Source of the DNA: Bryoerythrophyllum caledonicum
Lineage: Eukaryota; Streptophyta; Bryopsida; Pottiales; Pottiaceae
DNA length: 64,000 nt
Direction: 5' to 3'
NCBI GenBank assembly: GCA_963971425.1
Contig: OZ020519.1
Location: 12,106,028-12,170,027 of the forward strand
Shown piece after piece: positions 34,143 through 46,849 of this stretch. A model generated the notes under the pieces. It did no database searches. It was given only the letters and a program-made list of their open reading frames with translations, and was not told the origin of the DNA. The position numbers and the translations under genes are program-made. How positions within the stretch are numbered: position 1 is the first letter of the stretch; every line of letters begins with the position of its first letter.

Positions 34143-34362
34143 TACACTAAAGATGATATTTAGTGTTAACCACACTAATTTGTTTAAAAGTGCTATAAGT
34201 TTTTACTCTTGATGAATATTTTTACCAACTATGTCAGCAATGATCACTCTCTTTGGATAGTATTGATAGTTGTGCCCTGGGTAAAAATCTTCTTTGAAAG
34301 TAAAAAGTTATGGCATTACCAAAAACATTAGTGTGGTTACACTAAATATCATCTTTAGTGTA
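34143..34362. mobile_element. Palindromic CACTA-ended MITE (copy 2)
   Basis: Inverted ends ACACTAAAGATGATATTTAG and its mirror CTTTAGTGTA. The interior matches the reverse of 19602-19822 (TTTTTACTCTTGATGAATAT then ACCAACTATG). No coding capacity. Confidence 0.6.
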
Positions 34363-34605
34363 CTGAGACGCACGATTTGTATGGAGTGGACTTCGTTGCT
34401 GTTTTCTGCCCATCATTTTCCACTTTTGGTATTTCACCCAAACGAACAAGAGAAATAATATAGTAGGAAGTAGAATTTGCCTCACTGGTACTTTTGCCAT
34501 TTTTTTCTATATTGCTGCAGGGAAAAGATATTAGCAACATCACTAAATGAAGTTTTTCCTGAAGGTTCAAGAGGGTGATCCCGCATGTCACCTCAAAACT
34601 TAGGG

Positions 34606-35018
34606 TCTTAGAACATCTCCACCCCTGACGCCAATCCAACCACTCTGGGTCCGGTGACGCCAGGGTGGAGCGTGGCACGGAGCAAGCCTTGCGGGACAAA
34701 TTGCCCACCTACAACCTGGAAATGGGCATGGTGGGCCGGGATACAACTTTTCCGTGAAGAGGGGAGCATGTCTTGTTGTCATCAGAGAAGAGCAAGTCTA
34801 GTCATCACTACGTGGAAGGCCTTCACTGGTGAAATTGGAAAGGCAGATTGTGGTGTATGCACAAGAAATGGACGGAATTTGGTGTCCGGGACCTTGGTTG
34901 GTGCTAGCGCGGTGGACCGGGATGTTGTTTCGGGCCCCGCGGTGTGGGAAATTTGTGAACTTTGCATGCCATTCCGGGGCATGTGTTGGGGCCCCATGCC
35001 CCGGTGGAGATGCTCTTA
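34606..35018. mobile_element. MITE with AGAGCATCTCCA-type ends (first of two)
   Basis: The left end CTTAGAACATCTCCACCCC and the right end CGGTGGAGATGCTCTTAG are inverted repeats. The interior is GC-rich with no gene. It abuts a second element with similar ends. Confidence 0.6.
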
Positions 35019-35435
35019 GGGCATCGCTAGCAGTGGTGCTCAAAGTGAGCCGGGAAGAGAGATTTGAAGAGTCCAGATTTAGGCCGCAACCAAATTGTCG
35101 GGTTAGATGCTCGGTATCGCCCCATACGAATGGTTGTACCGCCCTCAGATCACGTCAGATCCTTGACCACGGCTAACCAAAGCGTACCATGTGGCACAAG
35201 GAATTCCGCCTCGGGGTACGCGAACCAAAAATAGGTGGAAAGGTCATACAATGAGATTTAGAGATGTCCGATGTATGACCTTGCATGTGGCGTGCCATTC
35301 TACTTTGGCAATGAGACATGGTGCTTTCCAACTTTTGGAGTGATGTTGTTGGTGAACCATTTTCAGCTTTTTTGACACTTTCACGGCATGTTTATTGTTG
35401 CAGTGACATGTTTGGAGACTGTTGGAGATGCTCTT
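35019..35435. mobile_element. MITE with AGAGCATCTCCA-type ends (second)
   Basis: The left end GGGCATCGCTAGCAGTGG and the right end GACTGTTGGAGATGCTCTTA are imperfect inverted repeats, related to the neighbour and to 3555-3912. Confidence 0.5.
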
Positions 35436-35949
35436 ATGTTAGTAACTGGGACCACATGCACATGGTGACTTGATTTGGGAAAGGTATGGGGAACCACCGG
35501 TCGACTTTTGGGGAACTAGGGTACTACAGGGGAGCTTTAGCTTGCATAGGGTAGAGCACAGGGCATTGATTCCCGTGCATCTCATTGGTGCAGGAAATGG
35601 AAATATGAGACTTTTGGAAGTCTATTCCTCTGCACAATTTTTTTTGGCCCTGTTTGGCATTACTTTCATATTGGCTTTCAAGAAAACTCTACTATCTTAT
35701 AGGTATGATATATTCAATACTTTGCACCATTGATTCATTTGTACTTGATTATTTGCAAAGGTTAGACCTCATTTTTGTTACACGAAAATTGATGGTGGAA
35801 AGTTGAAGAATTAAGAAAAAGGGGAGTGTGATTGTTTCTTAGCTGCCGGAGAATATAGAATTTGCCAACCATGTGAAGTGAGAGGGCTTGACTCACTAGC
35901 TCTTTCGTTTAGGTCTAAAATTTTATTCACAAGTAAATTCTTTTGTTTT
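35436..35949. other. Gene-free stretch
   Basis: I see no gene. Short plus frames lack features. Confidence 0.45.
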
Positions 35950-37099
35950 TGTAGAAGAAGAAGAACGCCGGGACAATACTCCGAAGGGGGGCCGGCGTGA
36001 ATAAAGTGTCTGTTCGTTCCACTACTAAGACCATGCCCACTGGACAAGGAATTAGTTAGCTGGAACTACTTCCCTCTCTCGAGGCTAGACACTATGCCAA
36101 AAGTAGCCAAAAGTAGCCAAAAGAACCACAAACCAACCAACCAGCCAACGATCCACTAACCAAGCAACTAGCCAACATAACAACTATTAACTAAGCAAGT
36201 AGTCCAAAACATCAAAACCAACTAAATCATAAAAACCAAGGCGGGAGAAGAATTTAAGGGGGGTCTTGTGTATCGGGGAGGGCTTGGTTGTTTTCGATTT
36301 TGCGTTTATGTAAAAGAATGGACATGGCATGTTGAATAGCTATGGTGTTAATGTTTTTAAAGGTGGTTTTAATTGTTTCAATGGATATTTTGAAAGCATC
36401 TTCTAGAGTTTTCATAGATGGGATAAAGGTGGTGGCATGAGCGCCGGCCGTGATTACAATGAGGGGGTCCACATTCCAACCAAGGGCGATGATGTCTTCA
36501 ATGAGGGGTTGGTATTTTTCTATTTTGTTTTGAATGGTTTCCAGGGAAAATCTGTCGTTGCAGTATGTAAATTCAATGAATTGAATAGTGTAGTCTTGGT
36601 TAATGTGTTTCGGTGGTGGGTCATTATATGGTAAACCTTTGACACAAAGAATGTCTGGTTTGAGTCTAGCATTGCAATGACATCTTTGAGTCTCACATGA
36701 GCATGGGAGTAGCCAAGGAGGGACCATATTTTCTTGTGGATTGTTGTTAAAGATGCCGGCGTTCATTAATATAAAACATCTTGATTTGTTGTAGAAGGTG
36801 ATTAGCTTTCGGACTTTCCATACCGCTTTATTATGTCTTTTAACAATTAGGGTGTGTATGCGGTGATTTTGGCATTTGAGTAGAACATGAAGCCATGTAT
36901 CAGGGTCCGTTGAAGGGCATATGGGGCATGTTATGGATGGGAATCTTTCTATTCCAAAGAAGAGTTGTTTGCGATTGTTCCCATATATTGACCAGTATGG
37001 AATTTGATGAGGCATGTTATTTGTGAATTTGAAATGATGGGGTTTTTCCAAAAATTTGTAGAGAGTTCATTGTCTTTGTCGTTATTGTTGGTCCATTTT

Positions 37100-37745
37100 T
37101 CTATGTTAGGAATATTTTCTGAGATTGTGTCAAGGTTGTTGTAGAGGTCTTGTTTTTTGAGGTATTTGCCCAAAAATCTTATTGGGCCTTTGTCGGGGGT
37201 ATCTTCTTTGGACGGCCAATCTTCTTTTTGGAAGTAGTATGGGGTAGCATGGGCATGTTCGTGTGGGTCTTTGGCATTTTTGTGTGTTTTTTCTCGGCCT
37301 TCTTTTGCTACTTTATCTGCCTCTTTGTTGCCATTAATATTGGCATGGGCTCGCACTTTGTGGAGGGTTGTCATTTGTGTTCGGTTTTGTAACATTCGGA
37401 CCATTGATATTAATATGGTTTGATCAGGGTTACTGTTGTGAAGAGTGGGGTGTGTTATTTGAGTGTTTAGTAGGTAAAGTGCGTTTATACAATCGGTGAA
37501 TATATGTGCGGGTTCATTATTGTATTTTATTGTGATGATTTGTAGTGTTTTGTGAATGGCCATGAGTTGTGCTCTAAGTATATTTTGTAGTCCATGGAGT
37601 CTTTTGGCAAGCTTGATTTCCTTGGTAGAGTTATAAATGCCATAGCCAGCTTTTTCTCTTTGCCAAGATCCTGGGCGAATTTGTTTGGGTGGTTTAAAGG
37701 AGCCATCAGTGTAATAACTATGTGCGGGGTTAAATTTTGGTGTGG
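37100..37745 (-). pseudogene. LINE RNase H domain (copy A)
   Basis: The acidic core can be followed: YYTDGSFKPPKQIRPGSWQR (first Asp), then LHGLQNILRAQLMAIHKTLQ (Glu position replaced around RAQLMA), IFTDCINALYLLNT (Asp), and VRAHANINGNKEADKVAKEG (His and Asp). It follows the linker in the same frame as the methyltransferase-like segment. Confidence 0.8.
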
Positions 37746-37749
37746 TATG

Positions 37750-38480
37750 GTTTGGATAGCTTGGGAGGGGGGGCGGTGTGATATGGTAGTTTAGTGTATT
37801 GTTAACATAGTTTAGTTTTGACCATTTTTTATTTCGGTTTATGGGGGTTTGTATAGGTGTTGGTGGGGTCAGTTTTGTATATAGTCTTTGTATGTTTAAA
37901 TTGTCCTTTATGGAGGTAAGTTCGGCAAGTTGTTGTAGGGAACCAAGGGTTTGATTTTGATGATGGACACATAGTATTTGTAATGTAGATGGTTCGATTC
38001 GAGGTTTTTTTAACTCGGGTGGAATATTAGGTTCTTTGTATGGTATTGAGTCTGCCTTGAATATTGCAATGATATGGGAATCTGGAAATGGGTCTGAGTG
38101 TTGGTTGTTGTTTTGGTACCACTTGTTGTTTAGTGTGATGATGATTGTACTTGTGTTATTTGGATCATGTTTGGCGGCAAGTCTAGCCCAATGTATTGCT
38201 TGTTCCATTTCCTTCTCGTTGTGGGGGTGAGCTATCCCCTTACCGGCCCATTTGTAGTCAAAGGCTTTTCCCAGGGATCCGAATATTTTGTCTCTTTCAA
38301 ATGGTGAGTAGAATTTTTTTAGTTTGGTAGAACATGTGACCGGGGAAGAAAAGTATGATTGTTCAATGTTAAAGGATGAGATTAGTGAGTCTAAGATGGG
38401 TGTGGATATTGTGTATTGCGCGTTTTTGAGGGGGTCATTTTTTGGTATTCGGTATTTATACCGTTGGTAAAGCTAGATTA
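37750..38480 (-). pseudogene. Methyltransferase-like segment between LINE RT and RNase H
   Basis: One frame, interrupted by a single TAG near 38475, reads FYSPFERDKIFGSLGKAFDY then KWAGKGIAHPHNEKEMEQAI, HWARLAAKHD, then STIIITLNNKWYQNN and SHIIAIFKADSIPY. The order (FGS-G, an NPPF-position motif, a helix, a strand ending in W/Y, a final strand) resembles PCIF1/CAPAM-type and Dam-like adenine methyltransferase modules. The NPPF position reads AHPHN, so activity is doubtful. Similarity is by eye only; a structural linker is the alternative. Confidence 0.4.
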
Positions 38481-39991
38481 ATTCGGTTTCAAAGGATTGG
38501 GTCACTGGTTCGATGTTTGTAGGAGTTTGTAGTTTTGTATTGTATTGATTCCATAACCATTGGAGTCGAGTGACGGGGATAGTGTGTAAATGTCGGCCAT
38601 TTTCTTCGTACAGATGTGCTTGAGTGTTATCCATTTTAATTGTGTTTGAGAATGCAAGGATATCATTTTCGGGGTTACATTCTGATGTATGGATTTTTAA
38701 GAGTGGAATAATTATGGGTGGTGTTACAGATCTTGAGTCTGGAAATTGTTCGTGGGGGTGGTCAGCTAGAATGATATCCGAGTAAATTTTGTTTTGGTAG
38801 TATTGTTTTAATTTTTCGATGTTGTGTGTGGAGGTGTTGGTGTCGTGTCGTGGAAAGAAGGCTCTTTGGGGAAGCCATTTATTGTATGTATTATCATTGT
38901 GTTGCCATTGGCATAGATATTTTGTGTAGGTATTTTGTATATTATTTGTGTTTGTGTGTTGGATGTGTTTGTGGTGTATGATGTTATTAATGGGGTATGT
39001 GGTAGGGCTTTTGGGGATGTATGTTTGGGGGCGAGGGTGTTGTGGATGTGGGGGGTTAGGGGGTAGACTGGTGGGGGGATGCTCCTTGAAGTGATGTTGC
39101 TGTTGGTGGTGGTGAATGAATCTTGAAGTATATAGAAGTATGGGTGTATGTTGCAAGGAGTATGACATGTGGTGGGGCATGTTGGGTAGCAAAATAGTTG
39201 TTTAGCAATGTTTAGAGCAGTTTTTAGTAATTTGGATGGGGTGAAGTGGTAGGTTTTGAAATCCTCATTGTTCATGATGTGTGTGCCGTTAGGTAAAATG
39301 ATTTGGCTTAGTTCAAAGATATTTTTTGAGAGGAGTTTTTGTAGGAGTTTTTGGGAGAGATGGGTATTGAGTGTGTTGTGATTTAATGTTTCTTGTCGCC
39401 ATAGCATTTCTAGTGATGTGGGATTAATGAGAAAGTTTGGGAGTGTACTTTTAAGGTGGATTTTAGCTATGTGTTTTAATAAGAAGAATGTTCGTGTTAT
39501 TGGTGATCTTATGCAACCACTTTTTTTAATTCTGGGTATGTTTTCGGCTCCTCCATATTGGGCGAGGACATAATGAGTTAGTCCATTATATATTTTTCCA
39601 AGTCTACCTTTATCGTTTAAGGCATTTTGGAGTTGCTCACCTATACATCGGAGATATGCGTTTTTAAGGGAGAAAGCTTCGAGCCCAAATAGGTTATGTG
39701 GGAGTTGGGTGATTGCATTTGACATACATTTTGGTAGTCCACATATGATTTTTTGTATGGCTAATATTTTCTTATCAAGTTTTTTGATAGCGGGCATAAA
39801 ATATGGTACACCGTAGAAACTGTATGCCACACCTGGACGTATTACGGTGTCAACCATTTTTATTTTTGTTTCATGGTGGCCGGACATGTTGTTAGTTCTT
39901 TGCATTGTTTGATGAATTTTGTTGTTGTAGCGTGGATTTGGATTTTCCATTTTAGTGATGAAACAAGATTTGTACCTAAATATATGTATGG

Positions 39992-40735
39992 TTAATTTTG
40001 GTGTAGTATAGGGATCGGTTGATTGCGGTAATTGATGTTGGAAGTTTGCATTAGGGCTTTGAAAGTGGTAGGGTTTAATTTGGATTTGTTGGGGCATCCG
40101 GTAGCGGCACATTTTGGGACACCTACGTCCATTCCGGTCCATTTGCAATATCTATCAATTTTATTGAGTTGTATTTGGATGGATTTAATTTTGTTAGTTA
40201 TTGCGGCGAGGTCATCCGTGTATGCGGCAAAGTTTATTGTGACTTGTGATGTGCCAAAAGTGTATCCATTGTTGCCTCGTTCTAGCCATCTGAGTAGTGG
40301 TTCTAAAAATATAATGAATAGGTATGGGCTGAGGGTATCTCCTTGAATAGTTCCCCTTTGGATGGGTATAGGTTTTGTTTTCCCGAAGTGTTCTCCGATA
40401 TAGCAAGTGGACAATTGAGAGTAAATGTTTCCAACAAGTGTAGTTGTATCTTTTGGGTAACTAAGGTTTGTCATTATTGCTAGTAGTCGGGCATGATCTA
40501 TTGAGCCACAGGCATTTTTAAAGCCAACGTATAGTATGTATATATCTTGGTTTGTAAATCTTGCGTCTTCTAGTGCGGCTATTATAGTTTGTATTTGTCT
40601 AGCGGTACTTCTTTCGGCTCTAAATCGTTCTTGACTATCATGTAGGATTCTAAATTTTTCACCATATGAGGATAGTATAGAGGTGAGTGTACTAGTGAAG
40701 AGTTTATATATTAACACGCAATTAAGCAATTATGC
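39992..40735 (-). pseudogene. LINE reverse transcriptase domain (copy A)
   Basis: The reading starts LLNCVLIYKLFTSTLTSIL, which aligns with the usual LLN-YK-FT block. It continues with QERFRAERSTARQIQTIIAA, LYVGFKNACGSIDHARLL, then QRGTIQGDTLSPYLFIIFLE and the catalytic AAYTDDLAAI. The usual box is FADD or YADD, so this YTDD carries a substitution. The fingers segment before LLN is lost at the truncation point. It is followed out of frame by the RT C-terminal part (VDTVIRPGVAYSFYGVPYF, then ILAIQKIICGLPK). Confidence 0.85.
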
Positions 40736-40738
40736 ACT

Positions 40739-41285
40739 TGGCCATATAAAAGTGCACTTGGGTACAACGGCGGCCATTGCGAACAATAGTGGCAAAATTG
40801 AAAAAAAAAAAATTTATCAAAGGAAACATATGTTTTCCAAAGGAAAAAAAAATTGAGCTTCTGCAACAATATTACGTACAATCATGGTTGTTCATATTGG
40901 AAGCGATTTTTTGGCATTTTCAACTAATTTGTGGTGGCCCCTCGTTAATACTAGATAAATATATATTTAATATAATTTCACAATATTTCAAAGATAGATT
41001 TGAAGGATTGTAGTATATAAACAGGCGTACTTACAAAAAAACATACTTTATGCAAGGGTTGGCAGTTGATTAAAAGATATTCTACGTAGTACATAATGCA
41101 TACAATGGTAGAAACTAAATATATGTGCTTCAACAATTGGATTTAGCTCCAATAGTAAACACAGCTTCACTCTAAAGGGTTAATGACATAACCTCTTACA
41201 TCACCCTTAGAATATACTACTCTTACACATACACTATATATCAATTACCATACACAACTAGTATACTCTCAAAAAGGCACACTAT
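40739..41285. other. Gene-free stretch between LINE and transposase-like gene
   Basis: AT-rich. GTGCACTTGG is repeated directly near 40733 and 40752 at the LINE truncation point. No gene. Confidence 0.45.
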
Positions 41286-41299
41286 CTACTCCATAGAAT

Positions 41300-44200
41300 T
41301 TAGGGCTGCTTGCAAACGGTCATCATCGATAGCTTCGGTTTGCATTGCAATATATTGTAGGATGTGAGCCTTTGCCGATTGAAGAATGCGAATCCTGCTT
41401 TCAACCTGCACTCCAAATACATTGCACTTTCTCCACCCGTTGGCTCCGGACATGGTTCTACCGGAGAGTCTATCCATGAAAAAATGCATGCATCTTTCTC
41501 TACCCAACTATGGCTCTCCCTAGATGGCTCCCAGATTGAGTCCATGCAATTTGCATACCGTTGTGCAGAAGACCCATGTCCATCAGCAACCCCCCTTTGG
41601 ATGATGGGCCAATACCAACAAACCTTTATCTTAAGTCTCCATCGGTTTTTTCCTTCCTCAATCACTTTCCCCACATAGAATGGTACACCGCCTTCTATCT
41701 CTGCTCGATCAACACTCAAGGCTACAAATTGTCCACAACGGATATCAGATTGTGGATTAAATGGTGGAAATGGGTCATGATTACCTTCATACATTGTTCC
41801 TTCTTCGGCCCGTTCCTCAACACAGTTGCGCTCTGTTTGTTGTGCCCTACGCACTGCTTGATTAGAGGGTCTTCGTCTACGAGGACCAAAGTATCTTCGA
41901 GCCTTGGCATTTGGAAGCATGGCCACTACCTGCTCTACGACATTTATCTCGCGATTTTCTTCACTTGCACCATCCATTACATCCAAAGATGCGCTCCCTG
42001 TAGGTCCGGTGTTGGAGAACTCTGAAGGCCAAAACGGTGTGGTACGATGCTCATTGCTACGGTCTTTGTGTGGAAATTGAGCTAAATAGAGTTTCAATCT
42101 TTCAGCCTCTACTTTTGTCTCACGATTCTTGTCCTCATGCTGCAACCTTTGAATGCACCTTTGTTTATATGCAATGAAGTCATCCAATGCCTTCAACTCC
42201 CGTTCGTCCGCTGCAAATACTTCCGCAAACGATGGTCGTTCATCCCTATTTGGCAACGACCTCAAAGTTTTCGTCCCTGCCTCCGGTCCCCATGGATCCT
42301 TGCAATAATGCTTGTGTTGTACTCAAACCTCACGAGCCCCTTCTCGATTGTCCATATAGAATCGCACGTGGTGCGGAAATGTTATGCCCACCAATGAATC
42401 CTGACCTGTCAGTAAGTGAGGAGTTATGAACAATTTCCAATCCCATACATTCTCTAGCAGCCGGGCGCTAACAAATGCCTCCGTAGGAGATGTTCCTCGT
42501 TCTCTAAGACCAATCATTTCCTTCAACGAGTCCACGTCCGACCTCTTCAACGTATTTGATATACAACTGAAGCGTTGATCAATATCTTCGTGGGTATGGC
42601 CCACTATAAGAAAAGATAGTTCCACCTCCTGAAAAAACCCCAATCCCACCAATGTAGCACATAGAGCAAACATATAAATGTTTTTGTTCTCACGGGTGCA
42701 GTTGTCGGCCTGAATTCGTAGTGTTGGTGGCAAAAAGCCCCTCCTCCGCAGCGCATCTCCAATCACGTACAACAATGTACTCACGACTTGATTGCTATCG
42801 TGTTTGTGGTGAGCCCCAAACCACACGTCGCAATATAAACCAATCCCATGTACAAGAGCGCCACACAAATGGGTCTTCACAAACCGGTGTTCAATGTTCT
42901 TCACAGTCTGCCGCATCCTCGGTACCATGGTCGTGTTCTGGTCCATGCCATCCACTATGATGCACATGTACAACTCAGGGCTAATATAACACGACCTCTT
43001 GAATATCCAATAATGCCTACGTTCTTCCATCTGGTTGCGCAGATGCAACATAAACAACTCCTTTATCTTTATCCTTGCATCCGCAGGGTGGTTCCCTCCA
43101 TAGCACATTTATACTCCCAACAATGATAACACTTTGAGAATCTCGAGAATGGAGGTACCTAAACGTGGGGATACTTGATGCGCCACATCCTCCGGAACGA
43201 ACTCATAGAAATGGTTTCTCCATTACAAATTCTCTTGACCTCCTCGTTCACGTAATTGAATACATCAAATTTGGCTGTATTCATAGGAAGGAGAATGAGA
43301 GGCACCACTTCGTTGTCACTCTTACGGCGAATACAACGATGAGGTTGGAACAACCAGCTTCATCGACAAACGATTTAAAGCAAGCCTCTGCTGCAGACAT
43401 TCTAGTGCTCTCTCTGATCGGATCTGAAAGGGTATTGCCGTGAATCGATGTCACTCTTCCATATATTAGACAGTCTTTCTTCAATTGCTTAAAGCGCCTC
43501 TGTGAATATCCAACCCCAAGAGCGTAGCAAGCATTGCAAACTTCTTTCCCATCTAACTTTGTTACAAACTTGTCTCGACGAGTTCCTTCCGTCCTTGTAT
43601 AAAAAGAAACCAGCATCTGTCTCATCCACGTACTTCGAACTGAAAACTCACTACCCCATGCATTGTATCGCATGTCCAATAGATACTTTGCTGGAACGTC
43701 CCTCAAACAATTGCGTTTGCATCCTCCTTGTGCCATTGCAATTTACACGCTTCTAAGCGATACCTTAGCTGGTGCAGCTTCTGTCAATGATGGCTCCCTT
43801 GAATCTCTCCTTCTCCTATTTTGCATAGAATATGGACGACGTTCTGGTCTAACATAAGCAAATCCATCTATATGGGGCAAATCTTGGATACTCGAGGGAG
43901 TAGATTGGGAAAACGGCGAATTTTCATCTATGGCGTTTGAAGCATGACTATTGCATCGAGACCTTTGGGTGGACCCTGGTGTGTTGATGAACTCAGAAAA
44001 ATCAAATTCTGGGGCCATCACTTGTGTAGGCGCTATCTGTGATCCAATGTCACCATGGACACCTGTGATATCGGGTTCTACAGCTACTACACGTAGCAAA
44101 GACCGATGCCAACGAATGATCAAGCCCACACACATGCCAAGGCGTTCTCCTATAATCTCTCCGGTCCAATGCAATGCATCATCTACCCTAGTGATACGCA

Positions 44201-44480
44201 CCGCCACCTCGAATGGGAACAACTTCGACCCATTCAACTCCATGCCACTTTTCAATGCATGCTCCCTGGTTGCTAAGCCCACCACATCTCCTCTTTGAGA
44301 AAGCAATTCTACTACCGTTTCTAATTCAGATGTCATGATATCAACAGATCTCTGTTGAATTTGCCTTGCACGTACTGCTCGTACTAATCGGGCCCCCACA
44401 GAGCTATTGGAAAGCATATTATTCCTTTGGATGTGTGGCCGTATCGAAGGAGTCTGAATTGTGCGGCTCTCCATTATCAC
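41300..44480 (-). pseudogene. Transposase-like gene of the DUF7869 type, broken
   Basis: Minus-strand frames read in order from 44480. An N-terminal region comes first, then Cys/His clusters (GGCKRNC; CNACYALGVGYSQRRFKQLK with a later Cys; FSKCYHCWEYKC), then the core with CIIVDGMDQN, RIQADNCTRENKN and VGHTHEDIDQRFS. The three Asp-bearing motifs look like an RNase H-fold DDD/E core, as in DUF7869 proteins often tied to mobile elements. A C-terminal module follows (CGQFVALSVDRAEIEGGVPFY then VGKVIEE and KVCWYWP). I count three in-frame stops (TAA at 43743-43745, TAG at 43159-43161, TGA at 42323-42325) and about two frameshifts (near 43350 and 43085). The CAA, CAG and CGA codons expected at the stops fit C-to-T decay. 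The family name rests on memory of its motifs. Confidence 0.65.
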
Positions 44481-44692
44481 TATTCAAAAAATAGGAACAT
44501 TATGGATGCACATTAGTCAAAATACATGTACTAATTGTTAACCTTTACAGCACCATTCATCTGATAAAAGATATGTTTCTAAACACATATTTACAGTTCA
44601 AAATATGATGATGATATTGGACCTTTTGATGAAACAACTTTGAAATAAAAAAATTAAGAATTTGTAGAGCATGAACTCCTTGCACAGAGTCT

Positions 44693-45642
44693 TTAACCCT
44701 GAAGATACAATGACAGTTTTACACCAAAAACACTTCAAAATTGTTGGATTCCAGCGCAATGAACAAAAAAGGAAACAAAAACTTTTATCTCTACTTTTGA
44801 TCGTAGAATCTCAATTAAGACTTATTCAATAACATACTTAAAAAAATTCATAAACTTTGACCGCACGGATTGAAAAATTATAGTGTTTGAAGTCAAGCAA
44901 ATGGTTCATTTTGTTCCCTGCATGCAGTGGATCAGCAGACTTTGACTTCACTTGGTGTCAATATTTTGCAGTACAGAAGGTCTAAATCCATAACCATCTT
45001 GTTAAGCATGATGTTAGTTCCTTAAACACCAATTTTCAAAGGTAGAGAATGGGTGTAGCATATTCAAAACAACTATGCAAGGAGTGGAAGTTTGGAAGTT
45101 GTTAATTCACAATGTCATTTTTTGTGAACTTAATATGTTTTAGATTGATAATCAAAATCGTCAATAAGAACATTTACACCACATAATGTTGTGGAAAAAT
45201 AAAAAGTGAAATATAAAAAGATATCACGGTTTTAATTGGAAAACAAGAAGTTTTTTTGGTACCTTGCCCAACACCGAGTGAAAATGTGTGAAATGTTTGA
45301 CATTGGTTGGTATGCTATTTTTCGCTAAAAACAAGAACTTATTTTGACAACATGAAGGGAAATTGTATTACTTGCAAGTACTGAAAATCTCACATTCAAT
45401 AGAGTATCCTAGCAAAAAAATTTGGACGTGCTCGACTTGTCTGCTCTCCCCATTTGAAATTTAAAACCCTAAATTGTTTTGATCAAATGTCCAATTTAGG
45501 TGAAAATTATTTTCCCACTAAAATCTTCGTAATGCGTTTCTATAGAAAAAATTTCAAAGAGAAATGGTGGAAATTGACACCATACGAACTTGACCGAACT
45601 TTCAAAAAGCCCATTTTGGACACTTGATCCTTTAGGGGTTAA
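44693..45642. mobile_element. TTAA-type MITE, about 950 bp, diverged
   Basis: The right end GGACACTTGATCCTTTAGGG followed by TTAA matches that of 14125-14602. The left end TTAACCCTGAAGATACAATG is a weaker match. The interior shares sequence in inverse with 11960-12335. No coding capacity. Confidence 0.5.
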
Positions 45643-46735
45643 ATATGCTACACCTCTTTTGCATTCCTAAACATTGGTGTAAATGGAACTTATATCATTT
45701 CTGACATGATGATAACGAATCTAGATCGTGTGTGATGCGATTTTTTGAATCCAAGTGAATTGAAACGAAGGGAATCCACTAAACTTAGGGAAGAAAATGA
45801 ACCATGTTGTCTACTTGCTATTACCGATACCATTGGAACTTATTACAATCGCTAATAAAAAAAAGGTTTGTACATCCACATAAAGTTTATTCTACAAACA
45901 ATATAGTATAGAAGATCAATCAACATTCAATCTTAAACTTGTATAAAAATAAATGTTTACCTCAAGATACGTTGCAGGTGTTAGCGGTATACGCACTGAT
46001 GCTTGATGGCGTTCGACATTTAATCACCATTCCGTTGTTGTTGAACATGTTTTTTAACCCTTCCCACTTTACCTGCACCACATGCACAAAATTTATACGG
46101 TAAACTATGCGATAAAACCTCCTAAGTATCATCGTATTACATATACCCCAAAATTTTAATATAATATGTAAAAAGTTTAAACATAAGGAGGAACAAAGCA
46201 AAAGGACCAGAGTTCAAAAGTCAAACTTTGACTCGTAAACTTGGGGCACAAGGTTCCAACATAGATATAAGGTTTCTATGCAAATTTGGAGGTCATTTCT
46301 CTTCCCAGTTTCTAAGGTGAGCTCTCTTGCATTCGAAACCTTAAGGCCATGTGCATTTTTACTCCATTCACTAATTTCTGTCAACTTTGTGTATTGTGTA
46401 GATTGAAGGAAATTTGCACATCGAGGAGATTTTAGCGAATTTGGTAAGCTTCTAACTTTGTTTCAATTCTGCATAGAGGGAACTCAGGGATAGGTACATG
46501 ATGATTGAAGTTCAGTCAGAGTTACTATAGGGTTAGGTGAATACCAATATCTGAATACACAAGTAAGGACACCAACTTCAGTATGTACAAAATTGCAAAG
46601 TTGAATGAATACACATATAGCAGTCAACAACTAGTAAGTTCAACCTTCGTTCAATTGAAATAATTACACCAACACCACAAAAATTGAAGTCAATGTGAAG
46701 TTAATAATATGGCACTAAATCCTCAGTACGGCACA
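45643..46735. other. Gene-free stretch
   Basis: AT-rich. 45655-45780 is distantly related to 12090-12260. No gene supported. Confidence 0.45.
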
Positions 46736-46737
46736 TC

Positions 46738-46849
46738 ACCGCACAACCTGAAACCCTAGCCGCCACACCCATGCACCCAAACCCTAGCCGCCGCACCGAA
46801 AACCTAGCTGCCGCAACTAAATCCTAGCTGCCGCAACTAAACCCTAGCT
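46738..46849. repeat. AACCCTAGCYGCCGCA minisatellite running into the gap
   Basis: About six units of 15-22 bp built on AACCCTAGCCGCCGCA. The array runs straight into the assembly gap, so its true length is unknown. Confidence 0.7.

Larger units (their letters stand above)
35950..40738 (-). mobile_element. LINE, 5'-truncated copy A (RT, extra domain, RNase H)
   Basis: On the minus strand the element runs from within the reverse transcriptase (near 40738) to a TTC-repeat tail at 35950-35962. The order is RT, RT C-terminal region, a long linker, a methyltransferase-like segment, RNase H, then a C-terminal domain with a CPICPSTDPDTWLHVLLKC Cys/His motif. The first RT blocks, the endonuclease and any ORF1 are missing here. 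At least four frame breaks make it dead. The 3' untranslated part (35962-36250) is shared with the copies at 12.4-13.7 and 16.4-16.8 kb. Confidence 0.88.

Noticed and set aside
36437-38230. Plus-strand frames across the LINE
   Set aside because: Shadows of the minus-strand LINE protein.
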